From the NCBI GenBank assembly GCA_031272775.1, contig JAISTB010000002.1, forward strand, positions 1 to 60,990: a stretch of 60,990 nucleotides of DNA, given 5' to 3'. This document shows positions 17,518-26,348 of this stretch, in pieces; the stretch's first letter is position 1; each line of letters starts with the position of its first letter. This DNA is from Fusobacteriaceae bacterium (GTDB lineage: Bacteria > Fusobacteriota > Fusobacteriia > Fusobacteriales > Fusobacteriaceae). A program made the position numbers and the translations under genes. The notes beneath the pieces are model-generated. The model searched no databases. It was not told the DNA's origin and saw nothing but the letters and a program-made list of their open reading frames with translations.

Positions 17518-18879
17518 CTACATCCCCATCAGATGTTTTCGCTTCCTGCTGAAGCGATAATAGAGGATAAACATCAGGCTCGTCAGCGCCCATGTGGTAG
17601 GATAAACGGTAATCACGCGATAAAGCGTGGGTTCGGGCGCGGCGTTGATGACGAAAATCACCCAGAAGATGCGGAATACGCAAATTCCCGTTGTCATGAT
17701 CAGCATGGGCTCGAAGGATATCCCGAGGCCGTAGAGAAAACCCGCGATGATTTCCACGGCGATATAAAAGAGATAGCAAGGCGCGCAGATCCGCAGGATG
17801 GAAACCGCGTAGGCCAAAACGCCGGGGTCGCTCGTAAAAAAGCGGCAGAAGAAGGGACCCATCAAAAGCATAATGACGCTGCACGCGGCCGTCGTAAAAA
17901 ACGACATTCGAAGCGTGACGCGAAGCCCTTCCCGGACGCGCTCATATTTTCTGGCGCCGAGGTTTTGCGCCGTAAAGACCGTAATCGATACGCCGAAGCA
18001 ATTGAGGATCATCCAGAAGACCTGCTCCACTTTGCCGTCAACGGTCCAGCCGGCGACGGCCGTGATCCCCAGGAGATTGAAGCTCGACTGCACGAGCATA
18101 TTGGCGACGGAAAACTGCACCGATTGCAGCGCTCTCGGGATCCCTACCCGCACCATTTTGTACAGCATGACCGGATGAATCCGGATTTTTTTTATCGTGA
18201 TCCGCCAGACGCCCTCGGCCCGCACAAGGGCTCGGAGCGCCAGAAGCGCGCTCAAAAATTGCGAAATCACCGTGGCGATGGCGACGCCCCTGACGTCGAG
18301 TTTCAAAATGACCACGAAGGCGAGGTCGAGCACAATATTGACGGCGCAGCTGAACATCAGAAAATAAAGCGGCCTCCGGGAGTCGCCGATCGCCCGGAAA
18401 ATAGCCGTACACATATTGTAGACCATCGTAAAGACGAAACCGAAGGAGACGATATTCATATAGTCCAGAGAAAACTTCATGGCGCCGGCGGGAACTTTGA
18501 GCGCCAGCAAAAGTGGCCTCGAAACCAACAGCATAACGATGTTGACGAATATTCCGACGCCGATGCTGAAAGCCATGGACGTATGAATCGCGTCGGAGAG
18601 ATGCTTGTGTTTGCGGGATCCGAAAAACTGCGCGATAATCACCGAAAAGCCCGAAGACAGGCCCACGGAAAAACCGATCACGATATTGATAATGTAAAAA
18701 GGACTGCCGCCCACGGCGGCCAGCGCTTCCTTCCCGACAAAATTTCCCACAATGACCGTATCGGTCGTGTTGTAGATCTGCTGAAACAGCGTCCCCAGCA
18801 GGATCGGGAAAAAGAAAATCAAAATTTGTTTCCAGATGGGGCCGTTGAGGATGTCCGCGGTCCCTTTCATTTTTATCAT
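17518..18879 (-). CDS. MATE-family multidrug/cation efflux protein, copy 1
   Basis: A 453-residue, 12-span inner-membrane exporter of the MATE (MatE) family, which expels organic cations or drugs in exchange for Na+ or H+. The N-terminus (ILNGPIWKQILIFFFPILLGTLFQQIYNTTD) is split by the usual pattern TxxQQxYNxxD, and two homologous six-helix halves follow. It begins two bases after the stop of the upstream MATE gene and has no clear ribosome site of its own, so it is probably translated by coupling. It ends tail to tail with carB. Confidence 0.9.
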   Translation of the reverse strand: MIKMKGTADILNGPIWKQILIFFFPILLGTLFQQIYNTTDTVIVGNFVGKEALAAVGGSPFYIINIVIGFSVGLSSGFSVIIAQFFGSRKHKHLSDAIHTSMAFSIGVGIFVNIVMLLVSRPLLLALKVPAGAMKFSLDYMNIVSFGFVFTMVYNMCTAIFRAIGDSRRPLYFLMFSCAVNIVLDLAFVVILKLDVRGVAIATVISQFLSALLALRALVRAEGVWRITIKKIRIHPVMLYKMVRVGIPRALQSVQFSVANMLVQSSFNLLGITAVAGWTVDGKVEQVFWMILNCFGVSITVFTAQNLGARKYERVREGLRVTLRMSFFTTAACSVIMLLMGPFFCRFFTSDPGVLAYAVSILRICAPCYLFYIAVEIIAGFLYGLGISFEPMLIMTTGICVFRIFWVIFVINAAPEPTLYRVITVYPTTWALTSLMFILYYRFSRKRKHLMGM

Positions 18880-18880
18880 G

Positions 18881-20230
18881 TCAGCCGATACGCTCCTTTT
18901 TACGTTTGCTTGTCCAATAATAACACAGGAACAGCAGCGATGTCAAGCCCCAGGAAGCGGGGTAACAGCCGATAATTTTGTAGATATCGGGCCGATTTCC
19001 GATGACGAGCCAGACCCAGATCAAGCGGAATATGCCGATTCCGAAGCCCGTCATCAGCATGGGCGCAAGGGAAATCCCGATCCCGTACAGAAAACCCGCC
19101 ATAAGTTCATAGAAGATATAACTCAGGTAAAAAGGCGACAGAAAGCGGATCATCAGCGCGGCGTTCCCGAGAACTTCGGCGTCATTTGTAAAGTAGCGGC
19201 AGAGCTTCGGTCCCACAAAATACGTGAAGAGAGAAATCAAGGTCGTCAACGCCACATTGATTTGCAGGCAGACGCGAAGGCCCTTTTTTACGCGATCGAT
19301 TTTCTTCGCGCCGTAGTTTTGCGCGGTGAATACGGTAACGGCGACGCCGAAAGAGCCCACGATCATCGGAAAGACCTGCTCGATCTTGCGGTCCACGGCC
19401 CAGCCGGCCACGGCCGGCGTTCCCAGAAGATTGAAACTCGACTGGAGGATCACATTGGCCAAAGAAAAAGAGGTCGATTGCAGGGCTCTGGGAATTGCGA
19501 TCCGAAGCAGTTTCGGGAGCATCAGCGGATGTATCCGGATTGCGGTAATTCTGACTTTCCAGACATCCCGGCTCAAGACCAGCGTACCCAGAGAAAGGAC
19601 GGCGCACACAAACTGCGATATGACCGTGGCGATGGCTACTCCCGCCACGTCGAGGCGCAGGCCGACGACAAAAAGAACATTGAGCCCCACATTGAGGATC
19701 GCGCAGACCACAAGGAAATAAAGCGGCGTTCGGGAATCGCCGATTGCCCGGAAAACGGCCGTGCACATGTTATAGATCATCGTGAACACAAAGCCCCACG
19801 ACACGATGCGCAGGTATCTGAGCGAATACGCGAAGGCGTCGTCGGGAACCCGCATCAGCGTCAGGATGGATTTTCCGAGGAAGAACATCGATACGGAAAT
19901 GATAAGCCCCAAAATCGCGCTTACGGCGAGAGACGTGTGGATGGCCTGGGAAAGGGGCTTGTGCTTGCGGGCGCCGAAGTACTGGGCGATAATTACCGAG
20001 CAGCCCGAGGAGAGCCCGATGGAAAAACTGATAAAAATATTCATCATGTAGAAGGGGCTGCCCCCGACTGCCGCTAGCGCTTCCTTCCCCACGAAATTGC
20101 CTACGATCATCGTATCGGCCGTGTTGTAAATTTGCTGTAACAGCGTACCCAGCATGATCGGGAAGAAAAAAAGCAGCAATTGACGCCAGATCGGGCCTGT
20201 CAGGATATCCACGGAATTTTTCTTTTTCAT
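18881..20230 (-). CDS. MATE-family multidrug/cation efflux protein, copy 2
   Basis: A 449-residue MATE exporter, clearly paralogous to the gene that follows it in the operon: both share the ILxGPIW(K/R)Q start, QQIYNTxDT near residue 30, VGNFVGKEALAAVGGSPFY near residue 45 and the CTAxFRAIGDSR segment near residue 135. The tandem copies with a one-base gap suggest duplication, and possibly a heterodimeric or differently specific pair; MATE proteins normally act as monomers. It has a well-formed promoter in the 136-base divergent gap shared with the MORN-repeat gene. Confidence 0.9.
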   Translation of the reverse strand: MKKKNSVDILTGPIWRQLLLFFFPIMLGTLLQQIYNTADTMIVGNFVGKEALAAVGGSPFYMMNIFISFSIGLSSGCSVIIAQYFGARKHKPLSQAIHTSLAVSAILGLIISVSMFFLGKSILTLMRVPDDAFAYSLRYLRIVSWGFVFTMIYNMCTAVFRAIGDSRTPLYFLVVCAILNVGLNVLFVVGLRLDVAGVAIATVISQFVCAVLSLGTLVLSRDVWKVRITAIRIHPLMLPKLLRIAIPRALQSTSFSLANVILQSSFNLLGTPAVAGWAVDRKIEQVFPMIVGSFGVAVTVFTAQNYGAKKIDRVKKGLRVCLQINVALTTLISLFTYFVGPKLCRYFTNDAEVLGNAALMIRFLSPFYLSYIFYELMAGFLYGIGISLAPMLMTGFGIGIFRLIWVWLVIGNRPDIYKIIGCYPASWGLTSLLFLCYYWTSKRKKERIG

Positions 20231-20259
20231 GATTTGCCTCGCGATGTGCTATAATCCAT

Positions 20260-20288
20260 ACTATAACACAATTTTTCCCCGATTGCAA
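20260..20288 (-). promoter_or_regulatory. Promoter of the tandem MATE operon
   Basis: On the minus strand TTGCAA (20288-20283) and TATAGT (20265-20260) are spaced by 17 bases, about 30 bases before the first MATE start. Confidence 0.7.
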
Positions 20289-20305
20289 CATCCGCGCAAA
20301 AAAGA

Positions 20306-20334
20306 TTGAAAAAATGTCCGTTTCATTATATAAT
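20306..20334 (+). promoter_or_regulatory. Promoter of the MORN-repeat gene
   Basis: TTGAAA (20306-20311) and TATAAT (20329-20334) are spaced by 17 bases. Its position shows that translation must start downstream, at the ATG at 20367. Confidence 0.75.
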
Positions 20335-20366
20335 TGGAGCAGAAAGAAATTCCGCGGGAGCGACAT

Positions 20367-21773
20367 ATGAGCGTATTTCTCATTACCCGAAAAAAGGTCA
20401 TGATCTCCGTAATGGCGCTTGTCATTCTTTTTGTTGCGCTCCTGAGCCGGTACGCGAACAACGGACATAAGATTGTTAAATACCCCGACGGCGCCATACA
20501 GCGGGATTACACCCTGAAAAACGGCAGACTGAACGGACCCGCCACTTGGTATTATGAAAACGGGACGCTCCGTACGGAGGGGGAATTCAAGAACGGCTTG
20601 AAACACGGCGGACGCAAGGAATATTATGAAAACGGGCGAATCAAGGAAATATCCGAATGGCGTGACAACAAACTCGAAGGTCTTTATCTCGAATACTATG
20701 AAAACGGCTGCCTCAAGACAAAAAGCAGATTTGAAAACGGGATGCAAAACGGTCTCCGGCAGGAATACGACGAAGAAGGAAAGCTCATGTCGGAAGCTTT
20801 CTGGAAAGACAATCGACAACACGGCCTTCTGCGGGTCTATTATCCCGGGGGGACAGTCAAGGTCGAAAGCAATTTCTTTATGGGAATGCAGCACGGCAAT
20901 CGGAAGGAATATTATCCGACCGGAGAATTACGTGCGGAGGGAAACTGGATCGGCGACGCCCTTGAAGGCGTGCTCAAAGAATATGCCGAAGACGGGCGCA
21001 TCCTGGCCGAAAGTCACTTTGTGAAAGGATTGCAGGACGGCATCCGTCGCGAATACTATGATACCGGCAAATTACGCTCGGAAGGGAACTGGCGCGGCGG
21101 CAGGAAAGACGGCCCCGTGACTTGGTTTTATCTGAACGGCAACAAGGAAGTTGAAAGCAATTTCGTCCTCGACAATCAGGAAGGTCTCCGTTACGACTAC
21201 TATGACGACGGTTCTCTCAAGGCCGAAAGTCTGTGGCGGGACAACAAGCAAAACGGCGAAACCCGCTGGTATTATCAAAACGGACAGCTGGCTTCGGTCA
21301 GCCATTGGAAGGACGGCATGCAGGACGGCGCCCGGCTCGAATATGACGAGCAAGGCGCGTTTCGGGCTGAGAGTTACTGGATTGCCGACCGTCAAAACGG
21401 ACCCATGAAGGTCTACGACGAGGAAGGGGTTCTCGAAAGCGAAAGCTGGTGGGCCGACAACGTTCCCGACGGCCTGACCCGGGTGTATTTTCCCGACGGC
21501 AAGCTTTATCTCGAGGAAAACTATATCAAGGGGCAACTTCACGGCGTTCGCAAAGAATATTATGAGAACGGAAACCTGAAAAGCGAGGGCCAATATAAAG
21601 AAGGACTGCCCGACGGTCTGACCCGAGAATACTACAAGAACGGAAAATTGGGCGGTGAGCTCAACTACCGCTCAGGCAAAGGCGACGGTCGCATTACCTA
21701 TTACGACGAGGCCGGTCAACGTATCCTCGAGGAGCTCTATGAGGACGGCGTTTTGATTCAAAAAATCAAATAA
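20367..21773 (+). CDS. Membrane-anchored MORN_2-repeat protein (YwqK-like)
   Basis: A 468-residue protein with one N-terminal membrane span (VMISVMALVILFVALLSRY, residues 12-30) followed almost entirely by about 18 tandem repeats of 24 residues with the pattern Y-Y-x-(N/D)-G-x-L-x-x-E-x-x-(W/F/Y)-x-x-x-x-x-x-(D/H/N)-G. This is the MORN_2/YwqK family, often labelled antitoxin-like, whose repeats form an extended beta-sheet ribbon. The topology suggests the repeats lie outside the inner membrane. ATG at 20367 is chosen because GGGAG precedes it and the promoter overlaps the earlier ATG. No toxin partner is adjacent. Function unknown. Confidence 0.82.
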   Translation: MSVFLITRKKVMISVMALVILFVALLSRYANNGHKIVKYPDGAIQRDYTLKNGRLNGPATWYYENGTLRTEGEFKNGLKHGGRKEYYENGRIKEISEWRDNKLEGLYLEYYENGCLKTKSRFENGMQNGLRQEYDEEGKLMSEAFWKDNRQHGLLRVYYPGGTVKVESNFFMGMQHGNRKEYYPTGELRAEGNWIGDALEGVLKEYAEDGRILAESHFVKGLQDGIRREYYDTGKLRSEGNWRGGRKDGPVTWFYLNGNKEVESNFVLDNQEGLRYDYYDDGSLKAESLWRDNKQNGETRWYYQNGQLASVSHWKDGMQDGARLEYDEQGAFRAESYWIADRQNGPMKVYDEEGVLESESWWADNVPDGLTRVYFPDGKLYLEENYIKGQLHGVRKEYYENGNLKSEGQYKEGLPDGLTREYYKNGKLGGELNYRSGKGDGRITYYDEAGQRILEELYEDGVLIQKIK

Positions 21774-21790
21774 GCTCCCTTTCGGGAGCT
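21773..21790. terminator. Bidirectional terminator-like hairpin
   Basis: AGCTCCC (21773-21779) and GGGAGCT (21784-21790) pair around TTTC, starting on the last base of the MORN-gene stop codon and 19 bases beyond the convergent ABC gene. The T-run on either side is weak. Confidence 0.55.
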
Positions 21791-21808
21791 CAGAATTTGG
21801 CTTTTGTT

Positions 21809-22564
21809 CTATTTGTTCAAAACTTTGAAGAGAAACTCCCGGGTTCTTTCCTGCCGGGGCCGCTCGAAAAGCTCGACTGGCGTACTGTCTTCGAGGATGC
21901 GGCCGTCGTCCATAAAGAATACCCTTGTGGCGACATTTTTCGCAAAGCCCATTTCATGCGTTACGATAAGCATAGTCATGCCGTCTTTGGCCAGTCCCCG
22001 CATGACGTCCAGCACTTCCTTGATCATTTCGGGATCGAGGGCCGAGGTCGGTTCGTCAAAGAGCATGACTTCCGGATCCATGGCCAGAGCCCGGGCAATG
22101 GCAATACGTTGTTTCTGGCCGCCCGAGAGCCGGTTCGGGTATTCGTGTACCTTATCGAGGAGCCCGACCCGCTTCAAAAGCCCCATGGCAATCTCTTCGG
22201 CCTCGGCCTCGCTCAGATTTTTCAAGCGCTGGGGCGCCAGCATCAGATTCTCGAGAACGGTCTTGTGGGGAAAGAGATTGAAGAGCTGAAACACCATGCC
22301 GACCCGCTCCCGGAGCTTGTTGATGTCCGTGGCCGGATCCATGATGTCCATATTGTCGATATAAACATGGCCGGAGGTCGGTTCCTCCAGTTTGTTGATG
22401 CAGCGCAGAAATGTAGATTTCCCCGAGCCCGACGGCCCGATGATGGCGATGATTTCGCCCCGGTGCACGTCCTTGCTGATGTCCTTCAGGACTTTGAGCT
22501 CGCCGAAATCCTTGTAGAGGTTCGTAATTTTGATCAAAGGGCTTACGCCCGCGGGTTCAGTCAC
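21809..22564 (-). CDS. Polar amino-acid ABC transporter ATP-binding protein (GlnQ-like)
   Basis: A 251-residue single-domain ATPase of the polar amino-acid uptake family. Walker A is GPSGSGKST, the Q-loop lies in [17 protein letters not shown], the signature is [15 protein letters not shown] and Walker B is [13 protein letters not shown], with the switch histidine in VTHEMGFA. All key residues are intact. Its start overlaps the permease gene end by eight bases. No binding-protein gene is attached; the operon carries only permease and ATPase, so it may share a binding protein encoded elsewhere. Substrate not determinable. Confidence 0.92.
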   Translation of the reverse strand: MTEPAGVSPLIKITNLYKDFGELKVLKDISKDVHRGEIIAIIGPSGSGKSTFLRCINKLEEPTSGHVYIDNMDIMDPATDINKLRERVGMVFQLFNLFPHKTVLENLMLAPQRLKNLSEAEAEEIAMGLLKRVGLLDKVHEYPNRLSGGQKQRIAIARALAMDPEVMLFDEPTSALDPEMIKEVLDVMRGLAKDGMTMLIVTHEMGFAKNVATRVFFMDDGRILEDSTPVELFERPRQERTREFLFKVLNK

Positions 22565-23267
22565 TTTCTCTCATCCTCCATTCCACGGCCCGCATGATTT
22601 TCGTAAAGATGGCGGTCATGATCAGATAAATGAGCCCGATGGCAAGCAAGGGCTCGACGCCGCGATAAGTCAAGCTTGTGATGATGTTCGCCGAGCGCAG
22701 CAGATCCACGCCGCCGATGAAGCCCACAATGGAGGTCTCTTTGAGGAGCGTGATGAATTCGCTGACGAGAGCCGGCAGAATTTTTTTGATGGCCTGGGGG
22801 ATAATGATTTCCCGCATGGAAAGCCCGTAAGGCATGCCGAGAGCGCGTGCGGCTTCCATCTGGCCTCTGTCGAGACCCTGGATCCCGGCTCGGATAATCT
22901 CGGCCACATAGGCGCCGGAATTGATCCCGAAGGAAAGACTCGCGATCAGGATGATCGGCGCGTCCCGCAGAGATCCGATAAAGATGACGTTTGCCATGAT
23001 CATCAACTGGACCACGGCAGGGGTGCCGCGGATCACGTCCACATAAAAGAAGCCGATTTTTTCAAGAGGATTGAATTTTTCCCAGCCGCGCACATGCTTC
23101 AGCGGATAGAATTGCGACAATTGAAAGAGCGCGCAAAGAACGCCCAGAATCAGCCCGATAAAGGCCGCCATCAACGTGCAACCCAGAGAAAACCCCAGTC
23201 CCCGTATAATATACAGGTATCGCTGGCCATCAATGAAGATGCCCTTCAATACTTCCAAGTATTCCAT
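22557..23267 (-). CDS. Polar amino-acid ABC transporter permease (HisM/GlnP-like)
   Basis: A 236-residue inner-membrane permease with about five spans. The BPD_transp_1 EAA-type loop is seen as [22 protein letters not shown] near residues 140-160, cut by the usual G at position 4. It pairs with the GlnQ-like ATPase by an eight-base gene overlap. The upstream promoter lies at 23302-23330. The N-terminal region ([20 protein letters not shown]) is cytoplasmic or periplasmic before the first span and is slightly long for the family. Confidence 0.9.
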   Translation of the reverse strand: MEYLEVLKGIFIDGQRYLYIIRGLGFSLGCTLMAAFIGLILGVLCALFQLSQFYPLKHVRGWEKFNPLEKIGFFYVDVIRGTPAVVQLMIMANVIFIGSLRDAPIILIASLSFGINSGAYVAEIIRAGIQGLDRGQMEAARALGMPYGLSMREIIIPQAIKKILPALVSEFITLLKETSIVGFIGGVDLLRSANIITSLTYRGVEPLLAIGLIYLIMTAIFTKIMRAVEWRMRESD

Positions 23268-23301
23268 CTATGCCTCCCTTTTTGAAGCGATTACATTATG
23301 T

Positions 23302-23330
23302 ATCCTACCATAAATCGGGCGTTCTGTCAA
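23302..23330 (-). promoter_or_regulatory. Promoter of the amino-acid ABC permease/ATPase operon
   Basis: On the minus strand TTGACA (23330-23325) and TAGGAT (23307-23302) are 17 bases apart, about 35 bases before the permease start. Confidence 0.6.
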
Positions 23331-23380
23331 CCAAAGATCTGTATTTACGGGCGATTTTTCCGAAAAAAATCTTCGGGGAC

Positions 23381-23409
23381 TTGCGTCCAAAGGAAAAACA
23401 TGCTATGAT
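23381..23409 (+). promoter_or_regulatory. Promoter of the TSCPD gene
   Basis: TTGCGT (23381-23386) and TATGAT (23404-23409) are spaced by 17 bases, about 50 bases before the TSCPD start, which has GGAGGG as ribosome site. Confidence 0.6.
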
Positions 23410-23456
23410 GATAGAGGAAAACATTTTGCACGCCCACAGGGGCATGGAGGGATAAC

Positions 23457-23711
23457 ATGAAAAAATTTTACAAGACGGAAGGCACCTGTTGCAAGGAAAT
23501 CGGCGTTGATCTGGACGCCCAGGGACGCGTGGCTGAGGTGGAATTTGTCGGAGGTTGCGACGGCAATACTCACGGGATTGAAAATCTCGTCAAGGGCATG
23601 AGCGCCGAGGAGATCATCTCCCGCTTGCGCGGCATTGAATGTGGAAAGAAGGGCACATCCTGCCCAGATCAGCTTTCGAAAATATTGGAACTGGCTGAAA
23701 AAGAAATTTAG
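23457..23711 (+). CDS. TSCPD domain-containing protein (TIGR03905 type)
   Basis: An 84-residue protein with conserved cysteines (CCKEIGVDL near residue 10, GGCDGNTHGI near residue 33, and GIECGKKGTSCPDQLS near residue 59). The TSCPDQL box defines the family, which resembles a C-terminal segment of some class II ribonucleotide reductases and may bind metal. Function is not established. Its stop overlaps the convergent cca gene by four bases. ATG is supported by GGAGGG eight bases upstream. Confidence 0.82.
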   Translation: MKKFYKTEGTCCKEIGVDLDAQGRVAEVEFVGGCDGNTHGIENLVKGMSAEEIISRLRGIECGKKGTSCPDQLSKILELAEKEI

Positions 23712-25054
23712 TCCGATAATTTTTTAAACTGTTCGATTGCGTATTCCAGCAAACTTTCCCTTTGATTTGCTTCAGGATTTTCAAGGACAAGGTCCAGACA
23801 GTTTTGTAAGACGGAACCCATTTCCGGTCCGCTTTTGAAACCGAGTCTTCTGAGATCGCGACCGTTGATCGCGAGGTCTTTGAGCGAAAAAGGTTCGGAA
23901 TCCGAAAGAACTTCCCGGATCAGCTGCGCGGCCTCTTCGATTTTCGAAAAATCATAGGGGGGAAAGCTGCCCGTGATGTCGGCCCGGGCCAGGGCGATCA
24001 ATTGAAGGCTTGTCTTAACGCCAACGCGATTGAGCAGTTTGCGCGCGGCGCTTTTGCTCCGGATATGCCAAAGCGAAAGATGTTCCCGGACAAGGTCTGT
24101 GACCGAGCGGATGACTTCCCCGGAATACCGAAGATTTTCGAGGCAGGCCTTGGCGATTTCCGCCCCTGTCCGTTCGTGACCGTAAAAGTGAGGGCCCGTT
24201 GGTCCGTTTGAATAGGCGGCGGGTTTTCCACAGTCATGAAAGAGCGCCGCCAGTCTCATGACCGGTTCCTCAGGTACTTTTTCCAAAACGAGGAGCGTAT
24301 GACCGAGAACATCTTTACGGATTTCCGGGTGCTTTTCGGCAAATCTTAGCAGTTCGAGTAATTCCGGCGCGATAAATTCAATCAGGCCGGTCTTGATCAA
24401 ATACAGGAAGCCGGTCTTCGGTTTCGATGAACACAAAATCCGGGTAAACTCGTCCCGGATTCTCTCTTTTGAAATCAGGCTTAAGCGGCCCGCGTTGGCG
24501 CAGATGGCCGCGAGGCTCCTGGGATCGATGCGGTCCATTCCTTTTTCCACAAGAATTCGGACTGCTCGCAACATTCTCAAAGGATCTTCTTCGATCCGTT
24601 TCTCAGAAGGTCCGATAAATCTTATTGTGTTTGAGGCAATATCCGCTTCGCATAGGGGATCGCCAAAGAGAAAATTTTTGCCGTCAAAGGCGATGGCGTT
24701 GACCGTGAAGTCTCTGCGTCTCAAATCCTCAAGGATATCTGAGACAAATTCCACGCCGGTGATTTTTCTATTCTCCGTGAAGGAAACATCCTTACGCATA
24801 CGGGCGATATCATAGCTTTGCCCGCCTAAGGTGATCTTCACGACCGAGTAGGCTTTTCCGACCACGGCGGGAGAGCAGTCACGAAACAGGGATACCACCT
24901 GATCGAGGGAGAGATCCGTACAAAAATCGCAGTCCCCCGGCGCTATGCCCAGTAGCTTGTCGCGGACATAGCCCCCGACGATATAGCCTTTTCCCTTAGC
25001 TTGCAGTCGTCGTAGTATGCGCTCAATATTCTCTTCCAATTCGATTGTTTTCAT
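23708..25054 (-). CDS. cca: CCA tRNA nucleotidyltransferase
   Basis: A 448-residue polymerase of the class II nucleotidyltransferase family that builds or repairs the 3' CCA of tRNAs. The head domain has GGYVRDKLLG (residues 26-35) and the catalytic DFCTDL; the RRDFTVNAIAFD motif is near residue 113, and the neck region contains EEDPLRMLRAVR near residue 155. A C-terminal HD domain (HTLLVLEK and LFHDCGKP near residues 246-273) is present, as in the long bacterial form. Both tRNA genes in the window encode CCA. The 3' end overlaps the TSCPD gene by four bases. Confidence 0.94.
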   Translation of the reverse strand: MKTIELEENIERILRRLQAKGKGYIVGGYVRDKLLGIAPGDCDFCTDLSLDQVVSLFRDCSPAVVGKAYSVVKITLGGQSYDIARMRKDVSFTENRKITGVEFVSDILEDLRRRDFTVNAIAFDGKNFLFGDPLCEADIASNTIRFIGPSEKRIEEDPLRMLRAVRILVEKGMDRIDPRSLAAICANAGRLSLISKERIRDEFTRILCSSKPKTGFLYLIKTGLIEFIAPELLELLRFAEKHPEIRKDVLGHTLLVLEKVPEEPVMRLAALFHDCGKPAAYSNGPTGPHFYGHERTGAEIAKACLENLRYSGEVIRSVTDLVREHLSLWHIRSKSAARKLLNRVGVKTSLQLIALARADITGSFPPYDFSKIEEAAQLIREVLSDSEPFSLKDLAINGRDLRRLGFKSGPEMGSVLQNCLDLVLENPEANQRESLLEYAIEQFKKLSD

Positions 25055-25118
25055 ATTTGGTCCGATAAATTTAAAAAAAAGTTTGCAATATATTATTAAG
25101 AAATGTCCGAATAAAGCA

Positions 25119-25146
25119 TCTGCATATAATAATAATTATATGCGGT
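25119..25146. other. Candidate dif-like tyrosine-recombinase core site
   Basis: Two 11-base arms, TCTGCATATAA (25119-25129) and TTATATGCGGT (25136-25146), flank a six-base centre TAATAA. The inner ATAA-N6-TTAT arrangement is the hallmark of Xer dif sites, and the inner nine bases of each arm are perfect inverted repeats (25122-25130 and 25135-25143). It lies in the 206-base AT-rich gap between cca and the recombinase gene. The role is inferred from this arrangement and the adjacent recombinase only. Confidence 0.45.
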
Positions 25147-25260
25147 AAAATAATTTGAGTAAAATTTACTTTGGATAATATTTATTAATATTCATGGATA
25201 ATTCTATCAAATTCGGCTTCACAAATAAACAGTCAAGTATAATTACGGTCTTGTAAAACC

Positions 25261-26262
25261 TCATTCAGAATTTGAATTTAACTCGGGAATCTTTTCGAGG
25301 GTCTTCTTCTCAATCAAATTCCTGGCGTTCACGTAGACTTCCGTTACTTTTGTATCGGCGTGACCGAGGAAATCCCGTATCTCAATCAGATCGGCGCCGT
25401 TCAGAGAGAGCTCGGTCGCCACGGAATGCCGGATGCTGTGGGGGCTGATGTCTTTAGCGATCGCTTGGCCCATATGGTGGATGATGTCATAGAGAGCCCG
25501 ATAAGAGAGCGGCTTCAGGTGGTCGTCGGAAGCGGAAAAGAGATATCGTTCCCGAAGTTCCTCGGCGGATATCCCGCTTAATGTCGTCACGTAATCCTGA
25601 TACTCAGTCAGCAGGCTTACCAGCTCCGGGTGCAAAGGCTTATATTGTTCCCTGCCGCTTTTCGTCTTTTCCAAAACGAGGTACAGGTTGCCGTCTCTGG
25701 ACAGGATATGTTTGCCCTTCAGTTGCAAAAGTTCCGAGCTGCGCATGCCGGTATAATAAAGCGTGACCAGAATGACCATGTTTCTATAGTCTAGATGAGT
25801 CCCCACTTTATAAAGTCCGATAATTGTTTTAATGTCATCTTTAGAAATTTTTAATATACGGGTAAGGTCTCTTTGCGTTTTAAAAAGTTTGATTCCTCGA
25901 AAAGGATTGGTATAACCGGCGTCTGTAACGCCTTCAAGATGTTCAAGCTCTTTGAAGAGACTTTTCAAGGCAGACAAAATTGTATTGACAGAGGTTTTTT
26001 TCAGTTTTCGCTTTTGCAACAAGTACACAATATACTCTTCCGCATCGGACACAGACACATTGACCATCAAGGGAACCAACTCGTTACCGGAAATTCTCGA
26101 TTCCCCTTCATAGACAAATTGCAAAAATTTCTCCAGATTGTACTGGTAATCTTTCAGTGTCTTTTCGGATTTGTATATTTCAAATAGCTGGGCGCCCTGA
26201 TCCCGGTCGCCGCGCTTTTTTCTTGTGGCGGTCAAGCCACCCCTATAATTTTGTATTTCCAT
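25261..26262 (-). CDS. Tyrosine recombinase (Xer/phage-integrase family)
   Basis: A 333-residue site-specific recombinase. An N-terminal SAM-like DNA-binding domain (residues 25-120) precedes the catalytic domain, which shows the R-K-H-R-H-Y set: Arg in GMRSSELL near residue 182, Lys in EKTKSGREQ, His and Arg in SPHSIRHSVATE near residue 284, His in DFLGHADT near 305 and the nucleophile Tyr in EVYVNA near 314. Such enzymes resolve chromosome dimers (XerC/D/H/S) or move elements; here it is a single gene without other mobile functions. AGAGG precedes the ATG. It is divergent from the gene at 26349. Confidence 0.92.
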   Translation of the reverse strand: MEIQNYRGGLTATRKKRGDRDQGAQLFEIYKSEKTLKDYQYNLEKFLQFVYEGESRISGNELVPLMVNVSVSDAEEYIVYLLQKRKLKKTSVNTILSALKSLFKELEHLEGVTDAGYTNPFRGIKLFKTQRDLTRILKISKDDIKTIIGLYKVGTHLDYRNMVILVTLYYTGMRSSELLQLKGKHILSRDGNLYLVLEKTKSGREQYKPLHPELVSLLTEYQDYVTTLSGISAEELRERYLFSASDDHLKPLSYRALYDIIHHMGQAIAKDISPHSIRHSVATELSLNGADLIEIRDFLGHADTKVTEVYVNARNLIEKKTLEKIPELNSNSE

Positions 26263-26302
26263 TTTAACCTCTAATAAATTATCGGACTTTTTAGGAAAAC
26301 AC

Positions 26303-26331
26303 TTGAAATAAACCGTATTTTATGATATTCT
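26303..26331 (+). promoter_or_regulatory. Promoter of the unknown gene at 26349
   Basis: TTGAAA (26303-26308) and TATTCT (26326-26331), with an upstream TG forming an extended -10, are spaced by 17 bases. GAGGTGA lies seven bases before the ATG at 26349. The recombinase start is 86 bases away on the other strand. Confidence 0.65.
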
Positions 26332-26348
26332 GAATCTGAGGTGAAAAG

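Noticed and set aside
17425-18975. Long open frame antisense to the first MATE gene
   Set aside because: It is rich in His, Arg, Asp and Gln without any family pattern, while the opposite strand encodes an intact 12-span MATE protein. It is a frame shadow of GC-rich codons.
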